5,840 bases of DNA, taken from contig JBKJUK010000207.1 in assembly GCA_046590705.1 (NCBI GenBank), positions 1 to 5,840 of the forward strand, given 5' to 3'. Each line of letters starts with the position of its first letter. Within the stretch, counting starts at the first letter, position 1. The stretch comes from JBKJUK01 sp046590705 (GTDB lineage Bacteria > Acidobacteriota > Thermoanaerobaculia > Gp7-AA8). The notes under the pieces were generated by a model. The model saw only the letters and a list, made by a program, of their open reading frames with translations. It was not told where the DNA came from and did no database searches. Both the position numbers and the translations under genes were made by a program. Below, piece by piece: positions 1 through 5,057 of the stretch.

Positions 1-43
1 CCTGCGGACGAGGTGGAACTTCACGAGCACCGCGGCGCGGACC

Positions 44-109
44 GGAGATTCCTCTTCGCACCCACAGCACCGCTGCTCACGTAGTCACGACCTGCTCATC
101 GGAATGACG
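44..109. repeat. Dispersed intergenic repeat, copy 1 (CGTCATTCCGA...GAGGAATCTCC on the minus strand)
   Basis: On the minus strand this 66-base unit starts CGTCATTCCGATGAGCA and ends GCGAAGAGGAATCTCC. The ATTCC at 48-52 and GGAAT at 101-105 can pair as the base of a stem, and CAGC-ACC-GCTG in the middle forms a small inner hairpin. From memory, units of the form CGTCATTCCGAGC...GCGAGGAATCT are scattered between genes in many environmental bacterial genomes. That identification is recall, not a search result. This copy has a longer middle than the usual short form. Confidence 0.5.
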
Positions 110-128
110 TTTTCGCGGATTCAGCGGG

Positions 129-194
129 CATCTTCCATTCGCGTTCGCCAGACCTGGCCCGTTCACCGGCGTTTGCTGCTCCATCGGAATGACG
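129..194. repeat. Dispersed intergenic repeat, copy 2 (decayed)
   Basis: The right end, CATCGGAATGACG at 182-194, matches 97-109 exactly, and TGCTC precedes both apart from a one-base offset. The left end (CATCTTCCATTCGCG) is a decayed version of AGATTCCTCTTCGC in copy 1. Both copies span 66 bases and are offset by 85 bases, consistent with tandem duplication or insertion of two units followed by drift. The closing stem of this copy is imperfect (CTTCC against GGAAT). It ends 32 bases from the CAP gene stop and would be transcribed in the 3' tail of that mRNA. Confidence 0.4.
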
Positions 195-226
195 GGTCTA
201 CGATTCGTTGTAATCGGCCCTGCGGT

Positions 227-715
227 TCAGCGGCCTTTGCTGATCCGCAGCTCGCGGGCGAACAGAACCACCACGGATTTTCCCGCGGCCCGTCCGGTCG
301 TACTTCCGTCGATGATGGCCACGCCGACATTCTCGAAATTCGACGAGAGGATATTGTCACGATGACCGCGAGACTCCATCCATGCCTCGACCAGAATTTC
401 CGGCGTCTCGAATCCGCGCGCCAGATTCTCACCGGCGTAGTTGAAGTCGTATCCATGCGGCCTGAGCCATAGGAACGGCGATCGGCCGTCCGGAGATCGA
501 TGCGCCCAGTACTCGAGATCTTCCATCTCACGCATGCGGCTCTCCGCCGCTGCAGACAGTCGTCGGTCTTCGGTCAGTGGTGACAGGCCGATCTTGTTGC
601 GCTCGCGATTCAATCCTTCCAGCACGGTACCGGTATCGATCGGATGCCTCTGGGCGTAGAGAAGCGATGGCGCCATCAGCGCTGCAATGAGCAGAAGCCG
701 GGTCAGTGATCGCAT
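227..715 (-). CDS. Exported CAP/SCP-domain protein (YkwD-like)
   Basis: 162 residues. The N-terminus is a typical signal peptide: Arg2 and Arg6, a hydrophobic core over about residues 7-19, and a likely cleavage after LYA at 19-21. The mature part is a single CAP (SCP/PR-1) domain. An LNRERNKIGLSPL helix lies at 35-47, the first metal-site-type motif AHRSPDGRSPF at 71-81 (His72), AGENLARG at 94-101 (Glu96), and the second histidine motif SRGHRDNIL at 115-123 (His118), followed by NVGVAI. These are the conserved cavity residues of the family. Bacterial CAP proteins are usually secreted or envelope-bound, and most have no proven activity, so no reaction is assigned. The ATG lies 4 bases after the TGA of the upstream kinase-like gene, with a GGAGGA ribosome binding site inside that gene, so the two are almost certainly co-transcribed. 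The length is normal for a stand-alone CAP domain and no key residue is missing. Confidence 0.9.
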   Translation of the reverse strand: MRSLTRLLLIAALMAPSLLYAQRHPIDTGTVLEGLNRERNKIGLSPLTEDRRLSAAAESRMREMEDLEYWAHRSPDGRSPFLWLRPHGYDFNYAGENLARGFETPEILVEAWMESRGHRDNILSSNFENVGVAIIDGSTTGRAAGKSVVVLFARELRISKGR

Positions 716-719
716 GATC

Positions 720-1859
720 TCAGTCCTCCGCGGCTACACGAAGAAACACTGTGCAGGTCTTTCCCGTTTTCGACTCGATCCATATCTGACCACCGTGAGC
801 GGTGGCGAAGTCGCGAGCCTGCGAGAGGTTCTTGCCCGTACGTTCTGCCGATGACGGCTTCCAGATGAACGCCGAATCGAACACCTCGTCGCGCAATGCC
901 ACCGGAATCACGGGTCCGTTATCCATGGCAAAGAACAGCAGAAGGCGCCGACCCTTGTGCTCGAGAACTCTGAGTCCCAGAACAATCTGTCCACCCGCCG
1001 GCACGTAGTGCATGGCGTTCTCCATGAGAATCGAGAGCGCGTTCTGCAGCGATTCATGATCACGAAAACGATCGGATATTTCCTGAACGTCGATCTGCAG
1101 GCTGACTTTCTTGAGCTCCGCGTTGCGCGCGAACCGCTCGCCGACCCCGCGGACGATCTCGACGGCGGTGGGCGCCTCGAGGCTACCCTCTGACTCGCCG
1201 ATCGGCGAGAGTTCGACCGAGGAGAGAATCTGATCAATCGTCGAGGCAGCGTCCTGCAGCAGTGGGTCCGTTCCGCGCGCTGCACCAGCCACCAGAGCGC
1301 TCTGCAGCGCGCGCAGTGGCGCCAGGATGGTCTCGCTCACGTAGGACATAAGCGTGGCCGAACTCGTGTCCACGGCGCGTTCGCTGCGAAGAATCAGCAC
1401 AGCCCCACCGGCTCCACTGGAAAGTGGTACCAGAGTCAGGGTGGCCGCCGTGTCTGCGAGCTGAACGGATGAAACGAAAGTCTCCGTCAGCGGCGGCAGC
1501 CGCAGAGAGAGTTTGTTCTCCAGTGTTTTCACGCTGACCGGATCGCTCTCACTGAGACCGAGAAGCGCACGCGCTTCATCGGAGACGAATTTTACGGACT
1601 GATCTGCGGAGAGGATGACCGATGGAATACGGGCTGCGGAAAGAATCTCGGAAATGCTGGTGACCGCCGGCGAAGTGGATTCGACAGGAAAGGGAACGAT
1701 GGGAGCCTTCGGAAATGGATCAGGAGCGGTAGCTGGCTCGTTCGAAACGGAGGCAGCGGTGGATGACACTTTTGCAGAAGGCCGCTTCCGCCGCTCACAC
1801 CTGTCGCAAACGATACCCTGTGAGACGGCCTGGCCACACAGCACGCATTGCGTCGGCAT
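720..1859 (-). CDS. Zinc-ribbon, PAS-like, histidine-kinase-like protein lacking the phospho-acceptor histidine
   Basis: 379 residues, no membrane segment, so cytoplasmic. Residues 5-21 form a zinc ribbon (Cys5, Cys8, Cys18, Cys21). Residues 25-65 are a Pro/Ser/Ala-rich linker. About 68-160 looks like a PAS domain (PSVILSADQSVKFVSDEARALLGLSE). About 168-215 fits a dimerisation helix pair, and about 225-377 fits a HATPase domain. The phospho-acceptor motif usually written SHELRTPL appears as SETILAPL at 175-182, with Glu176 where His is expected, and no other His lies in that helical region. The N-box keeps Asn281 (LMENAMHYVP). G1 reads DNGPVIP at 313-319, with Val317 replacing the second Gly of DxGxG. 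G2 reads RTGKNLS at 340-346 instead of GTGLGLS, although AHGGQIWIES follows as normal. Autophosphorylation by the standard route is therefore unlikely, and ATP binding may be weak. AAGGA lies 5 bases upstream of the ATG. No response regulator is nearby. A sensory scaffold or divergent kinase are both possible. Confidence 0.8.
   Translation of the reverse strand: MPTQCVLCGQAVSQGIVCDRCERRKRPSAKVSSTAASVSNEPATAPDPFPKAPIVPFPVESTSPAVTSISEILSAARIPSVILSADQSVKFVSDEARALLGLSESDPVSVKTLENKLSLRLPPLTETFVSSVQLADTAATLTLVPLSSGAGGAVLILRSERAVDTSSATLMSYVSETILAPLRALQSALVAGAARGTDPLLQDAASTIDQILSSVELSPIGESEGSLEAPTAVEIVRGVGERFARNAELKKVSLQIDVQEISDRFRDHESLQNALSILMENAMHYVPAGGQIVLGLRVLEHKGRRLLLFFAMDNGPVIPVALRDEVFDSAFIWKPSSAERTGKNLSQARDFATAHGGQIWIESKTGKTCTVFLRVAAED
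724..729 (-). promoter_or_regulatory. Ribosome binding site of the CAP gene, inside the upstream gene
   Basis: On the minus strand GGAGGA lies 8 bases before the ATG at 715. It overlaps the last codons (Ala-Glu-Asp) of the kinase-like gene, whose TGA is at 722-720. Ribosomes finishing the first gene therefore pass over the start site of the second, which supports translational coupling and fixes the CAP start. Confidence 0.75.
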
Positions 1860-1940
1860 ACGATCCTTGGGTCCTGTCGCGCGAAACGATGTAAACCTCG
1901 TTCGAGTGATTCAGGGGCTTCTGTAAAAAAGCAGATGGCT

Positions 1941-1980
1941 CGAGTCTTATTCCTATCACACAAGAACTCGCTTCTGCGAG
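1941..1980. repeat. Overlapping inverted repeats in the divergent intergenic region
   Basis: CGAGTCTT at 1941-1948 is complementary to AAGAACTCG at 1962-1970 apart from one extra A. CTCGC at 1967-1971 pairs perfectly with GCGAG at 1976-1980 around a TTCT loop. The two pairings share bases 1967-1970 and so exclude one another in RNA. They lie between the leftward kinase-like gene and the rightward promoter, where operators are expected, and could equally be alternative leader hairpins of the kinase-like mRNA. No T tract follows, so this is not an intrinsic terminator. I found no convincing -35/-10 pair for the leftward operon. Confidence 0.3.
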
Positions 1981-1993
1981 AGACAGCGGTCGA

Positions 1994-2022
1994 TTGACAC
2001 CCCAAAACCGCTCCCATACACT
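1994..2022 (+). promoter_or_regulatory. Sigma70-type promoter for the 3-hydroxyacyl-CoA dehydrogenase gene
   Basis: A perfect -35 TTGACA (1994-1999) is followed by a 17-base spacer and TACACT (2017-2022), which matches TATAAT at four of six positions. This predicts a transcript start near 2029, giving a leader of about 115 bases before the ATG at 2145. The 91-base inverted repeat begins about 8 bases into that transcript. Confidence 0.6.
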
Positions 2023-2036
2023 CCGCCCCGATTCAA

Positions 2037-2127
2037 CCCGGACTATTCACGAAGGTCTGCTCCGGTGCCGACGAACGGGACTGCCTGCCTCGTCACCTCG
2101 CGACCGGACCCTCGTGAATAATCCGGG
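2037..2127. repeat. 91-base inverted-repeat (hairpin or MITE-like) element in the dehydrogenase leader
   Basis: The arms 2037-2057 and 2107-2127 are complementary at 19 of 21 positions. The left arm begins CCCGGACTATTCACGA and the right arm ends TCGTGAATAATCCGGG. The two mismatches are 2043/2121 (C,A) and 2053/2111 (A,C). Weaker pairing continues inward to 2062/2102. The interior folds separately: GGTG at 2064-2067 pairs with CACC at 2094-2097, and ACGA at 2071-2074 with TCGT at 2090-2093, with a CCG bulge. The whole element is thus one long folded structure. It sits between the predicted transcript start and the ribosome binding site at 2134-2139. Terminal repeats of about 20 bases with a short non-coding core suggest a non-autonomous transposable element or REP-like unit. 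No flanking target duplication is evident (TTCAA on the left, TCTAT on the right). A leader RNA control structure is the alternative. Confidence 0.7.
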
Positions 2128-2133
2128 TCTATC

Positions 2134-2139
2134 GGAGGG
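2134..2139 (+). promoter_or_regulatory. Ribosome binding site of the dehydrogenase gene
   Basis: GGAGGG ends 5 bases before the ATG at 2145. It starts 7 bases after the right arm of the 91-base hairpin, so it lies just outside the stem and should be accessible when the stem is folded. Confidence 0.7.
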
Positions 2140-2144
2140 TAACG

Positions 2145-2993
2145 ATGGAGAGAATAGTGATTTTCGGAGCGGGAACCATGGGCAACGGCATCGCTCATGC
2201 CGCCGCGCTCTCAGAACTCCAGGTGACCCTCATCGACGTCAGCGGCGCCGCCGTTGACCGGGGAATGACGACCATCTCGAAGAATCTGCAGCGGGGTGTC
2301 GATAAAGGAAAGATGACGGCTGAAGTGAAGGACGCCGTTCTGTCCCGGATTACCGGCGCGACAACCATGGACGCTGTCGCCCAGGCCGATCTCGTCATCG
2401 AGGCCATCATCGAAAACCTCGAAGCCAAGACTACGCTCTTCCGCACACTCGACGAGCAGGCTCCGGCCGCGGCCATTCTGGCGTCGAACACTTCCTCGAT
2501 CTCCATCACCAGAATGGCCGCAGCTACGAAAAGACCTGCGCAGGTCATCGGGATGCATTTCATGAATCCGGTGCCGATCATGACTCTGGTCGAGGTCATC
2601 CGCGGAATCGCCACCAGTGACGAGACCTACAAGCGGGTCGAGGCTCTGGCCATCAAGATGGGTAAGACGCCCATCGAGGTCAACGACTATCCCGGATTCA
2701 TTTCCAACCGGGTACTGATGCCGATGATCAACGAGGCTATCTTCACTCTTTACGAAAACGTGGCGACGCGCGAAGCCATCGACGGCGTGATGAAGCTGGG
2801 AATGAATCATCCGATGGGTCCGCTCCAGCTCGCGGATTTCATCGGACTCGATGTCTGCCTGGCCATACTTCGCGTTCTGGAGGATGGCTTCGGCGATCCG
2901 AAGTATCGTCCCTGCCCGCTCCTCGTGAAGATGGTCGACGCCGGTTGGCTGGGAAGAAAGAGCGGACGCGGCTTCTACGAATACGAAAAGTAG
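2145..2993 (+). CDS. 3-hydroxybutyryl-CoA (3-hydroxyacyl-CoA) dehydrogenase, NAD(P)-dependent
   Basis: 282 residues, the usual length of stand-alone short-chain Hbd/PaaH/FadB2-type enzymes. These interconvert 3-hydroxyacyl-CoA and acetoacetyl-CoA-type 3-oxoacyl-CoA in the cytoplasm, for fatty-acid or butyrate or PHB-linked metabolism. The N-terminal Rossmann domain carries GAGTMGNGIA from residue 8 and Asp31 at the end of the second strand, consistent with NAD rather than NADP. Family active-site residues are all visible: SNTSS at 114-118 (Ser117), GMHFMNPVP at 136-144 (His138), LVEVI with Glu150, and PGFISNRV with Asn188. The C-terminal domain has the expected NHPMGPLQLADFIGLD (221-236) and ends in GRKSGRGFYEY. 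The ATG is set by GGAGGG 5 bases upstream. There is no thiolase, crotonase or acyl-CoA dehydrogenase alongside, so the exact pathway and direction cannot be read from context. The symbol hbd would be reasonable, but paaH/fadB2-type enzymes are hard to separate from it by sequence. Confidence 0.95.
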   Translation: MERIVIFGAGTMGNGIAHAAALSELQVTLIDVSGAAVDRGMTTISKNLQRGVDKGKMTAEVKDAVLSRITGATTMDAVAQADLVIEAIIENLEAKTTLFRTLDEQAPAAAILASNTSSISITRMAAATKRPAQVIGMHFMNPVPIMTLVEVIRGIATSDETYKRVEALAIKMGKTPIEVNDYPGFISNRVLMPMINEAIFTLYENVATREAIDGVMKLGMNHPMGPLQLADFIGLDVCLAILRVLEDGFGDPKYRPCPLLVKMVDAGWLGRKSGRGFYEYEK

Positions 2994-3069
2994 GGCGCGT
3001 TGCGCGCGCCCGCTCTCTGGTGCATTTCAAGCAACGGGCGAGTGAGCTTCGAACGCAGTTCGCCCCTAC
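2990..3069. repeat. Hairpin-rich, repeat-like spacer between the dehydrogenase and TPR genes
   Basis: GTAGGGCG at 2990-2997 and CGCCCCTAC at 3061-3069 are inverted copies differing by one base, framing an 80-base unit whose left edge supplies the TAG stop of the dehydrogenase gene. Inside, GGGCGCG (2993-2999) pairs perfectly with CGCGCCC (3005-3011), and CGAAC (3050-3054) pairs with GTTCG (3058-3062) around GCA. GGGCGA (3036-3041) and TCGCCC (3060-3065) form a competing stem. GTAGGGGCG-type ends are, from memory, common in dispersed intergenic repeats. No T tract follows any stem, so termination here is not supported, and partial read-through into the TPR gene remains possible. Confidence 0.45.
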
Positions 3070-3128
3070 GGGCAAGTTGTGACATTTGCGCCCGGCCTCT
3101 GGTGTTACTCAGCAAAAGGAAACGCTGA

Positions 3129-4991
3129 ATGCTTTGTCAGACATGCAGTGCCATGAACGATGACGAGCGGGAGTTCTGCTTCCGCTGCCAGAACAAACTT
3201 CTGGTGCTCTCCGGGTTCGGATCGTTCGATGAAGAAGAGATCGAGGAGTATGAGGACGAGGGAGATCTCTCGCTGGACGAGCATCTGCTCGAACGCCTGT
3301 CTGCGTTGGAAGAGATCGTCAAACGTGGCAGTGAGACGCTACGCTCGCTGGTAGATGCCTCGCATCAGCACGAGAAGTCGATCTTCGTCAATCAGACCGG
3401 GCTTCTCTCTCTTAAGGAAATCCTCGAGAAACGGAGCGTGGTCTCCGGTGAAGAACTGATCGACCTCTGGGAATCGAAGATGGGCGAGCAGATGCTGGCC
3501 CTCGAAAAGAAACAGCGCTTCGCCGAGCGGAAAGACCGCATGCTCTCGCTCTTTCACGGCGAGAAGAAAGAACGCTTCATCGAACTGATAGGGGAAGCAG
3601 AATCCTCCATCGGATCCTTCGATCAGCAGCGCGGTATGAAAGCCCTCGAAGAAGGTTTCAAGCTTGATCGAGACAACTATGAGCTGAGTTTCTTCATCGG
3701 TGAAATGCTTTTCAACGATGGTGATTTAACACGCGCCAAACTCTATCTCGAGCGTACGCTGGAAGTGCAGCCTGATCACTTCGACGCCGCAGTTTTTTAC
3801 GGCGTGCTGCTGCACGAGCGTCAGGATTTGAAAGGCGCCGAGCGCTGGCTTCGTCGGGCCATTCAGATCTCGCAGGACTCGTTCCTTCCGTATTTTTCCC
3901 TCGGCGCGATTTACGCGCTGAAAGGAAAGCTCCTCCGCGCACAAAAGTTTCTCGAGAAAGCAGTCGAGCTCGAGCCCATTCCGCAGGCCTACCATCTGCT
4001 GGGCACGATCTTCTACGAGAAGGGCCAACTCGAACGTGCCATCAAGAATCTCCAGAGTGCGCTGCGACTCGATCCTGAATACGAAGAAGCCATCTACTAC
4101 CTCGGACTCTGCTATCTCGACCGCAACTGGAACCGTAAGGCCATGCAGTGCTTTCAGGAAGCGCTGGAACTGAACCCCAACAAAATGGAGTATCAGCAGG
4201 CGGTTCGTTTCTTCGACGAACACCAGAGAACCAACGCTCCCAGCGGACCGGCCTCGGAAGAATTCGCCAAAGCAGACTCGCTGGCCTCGCAGGGCAAGTA
4301 CAAGGAGGCGCTCGACTACTACAGGCGCGCCGCGCTGATCGAGCCGCACAACGTGCACGTGCTCATTCCCTATGCACTGCTCTGCTCACATCTGGATATG
4401 AACAGTGAGGCCATCGCCGTGGCGCACAAGATCCTGGCGCAGGAACCGCGGGAAGTCGTCGCGGCCGCTGCATACACGACTCTGGTCGAGGCACTGCGCG
4501 CCGAAGGGAACCTCAAGGAAGCGAACGCGTTACTCGAGGAGATGTTGAGCAAGTTCACCTCGAACTACGCGAAGTCGATCGCCTATTACGAGAAGGCTTA
4601 CAACCTCGCCGAGATGGGAGAGAGCCTCGACCAGGCCCTGGAGAGCGCACAACTCGCGCTTCGCTACTCACCGAAGGAACTCAAGCAGTTTCCTCTCGCA
4701 GCGCTCGGCTGGGTGCACTACAAATTGCGCGACTTCGAGAAGGCGGTCGATTTCCTCACGAAGTCGGCAGACCTCGGACCGACGTCGACCAACCTGATGC
4801 ATCTGGGAATGGCTCTGCTCGAGAGTGGGGACAAGGACCGTGCGCGCGCGGTCTTCCGCAAAGCGAAGCAGTTCAAGACCCAGGGCGCTGCACTGGAAGA
4901 GAAAATTCTCGAACAGGTGCGCAGCACGACCAAGTTGCTCGACCGCGTCGAAGCGAAGCGACGCAAGGCTGCTCGGGCTGAGAAAGAATAA
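3129..4991 (+). CDS. Zinc-ribbon tetratricopeptide-repeat (TPR) protein
   Basis: 620 residues, without signal peptide or membrane segment. Cys3, Cys6, Cys17 and Cys20 form an N-terminal zinc ribbon (CQTC and CFRC). An acidic stretch at 34-52 (DEEEIEEYEDEGD) and a helical, charged, probably coiled-coil region at about 53-180 follow. From about 183 there are roughly eleven TPR units in two blocks. The first block has five units (about 183-351), with units such as AYHLLGTIFYEKGQLERAI. A 23-residue Pro/Ser/Gly linker (about 352-374) separates them from six more units (375-583). The tail (605-620) is strongly basic. TPR arrays are protein-binding scaffolds, and the zinc ribbon may bind protein or nucleic acid, so the partner is unknown and no function is assigned. 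AAAAGGAAA precedes the ATG by about 6 bases. Transcription ends at the strong terminator 18 bases after the stop. No separate promoter was recognised in the 135-base gap from the dehydrogenase gene. Confidence 0.9.
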   Translation: MLCQTCSAMNDDEREFCFRCQNKLLVLSGFGSFDEEEIEEYEDEGDLSLDEHLLERLSALEEIVKRGSETLRSLVDASHQHEKSIFVNQTGLLSLKEILEKRSVVSGEELIDLWESKMGEQMLALEKKQRFAERKDRMLSLFHGEKKERFIELIGEAESSIGSFDQQRGMKALEEGFKLDRDNYELSFFIGEMLFNDGDLTRAKLYLERTLEVQPDHFDAAVFYGVLLHERQDLKGAERWLRRAIQISQDSFLPYFSLGAIYALKGKLLRAQKFLEKAVELEPIPQAYHLLGTIFYEKGQLERAIKNLQSALRLDPEYEEAIYYLGLCYLDRNWNRKAMQCFQEALELNPNKMEYQQAVRFFDEHQRTNAPSGPASEEFAKADSLASQGKYKEALDYYRRAALIEPHNVHVLIPYALLCSHLDMNSEAIAVAHKILAQEPREVVAAAAYTTLVEALRAEGNLKEANALLEEMLSKFTSNYAKSIAYYEKAYNLAEMGESLDQALESAQLALRYSPKELKQFPLAALGWVHYKLRDFEKAVDFLTKSADLGPTSTNLMHLGMALLESGDKDRARAVFRKAKQFKTQGAALEEKILEQVRSTTKLLDRVEAKRRKAARAEKE

Positions 4992-5009
4992 CGGCACCGG
5001 CCATGAAAC

Positions 5010-5039
5010 AAAAAGGGACGCCCTGGGGCGTCCCTTTTT
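5010..5039. terminator. Bidirectional intrinsic terminator
   Basis: GGGACGCC (5015-5022) pairs perfectly with GGCGTCCC (5027-5034) around a CTGG loop. A5010-A5014 and T5035-T5039 flank the stem, giving a T tract on either strand and extending the possible stem to 13 pairs. It lies 18 bases after the TPR gene stop and 18 bases after the stop of the converging protease gene, so it serves both. Confidence 0.93.
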
Positions 5040-5057
5040 GTTGTGCTCATGAAAGTC

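Larger units (their letters stand above)
1..226. other. Intergenic region with degenerate repeats, no supported gene
   Basis: This stretch lies downstream of the leftward CAP gene, whose stop is at 229-227. All three forward frames are open across the first 43 bases, so the extreme left could be the tail of a neighbouring gene (one frame runs to a TAG at 82-84), but nothing in the translation is recognisable. The rest is occupied by two diverged copies of a dispersed repeat (44-109 and 129-194). A further short repeat, GCGG(A)TTCAGCGG, occurs at 115-127 and 222-233. No hairpin followed by a T tract was found, so no terminator for the CAP gene can be pointed to. Confidence 0.5.

Noticed and set aside
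104..531. Overlapping open frames on both strands across the CAP gene end and the repeats
   Set aside because: They overlap the well-supported CAP gene in other frames, have Arg/Ser-rich compositions and no domain or ribosome binding site.
2032..2132. Target-site duplication flanking the 91-base element
   Set aside because: The flanks (TTCAA on the left, TCTAT on the right) do not match beyond chance, so insertion cannot be proven from this window.
2211..2810. 199-codon open frame antisense to the dehydrogenase gene
   Set aside because: It lies entirely within a gene with all family motifs, its product has no recognisable domain, and its His/Asp/Arg-rich composition is that of an antisense shadow.
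2993..3011. GGGCGCG/CGCGCCC hairpin as the dehydrogenase terminator
   Set aside because: The stem is perfect, but the next bases are GCTCTCTGG with no T tract, so it does not meet the intrinsic-terminator pattern.
3077..3105. Separate promoter for the TPR gene (TTGTGA at 3077)
   Set aside because: No acceptable -10 hexamer lies 16-18 bases downstream; the best candidate (TGGTGT) matches only two positions.
3726..4358. 210-codon open frame antisense to the TPR gene
   Set aside because: It is fully inside a well-supported TPR coding region, and its low-complexity Leu/Val/Arg composition mirrors reverse-read TPR codons.
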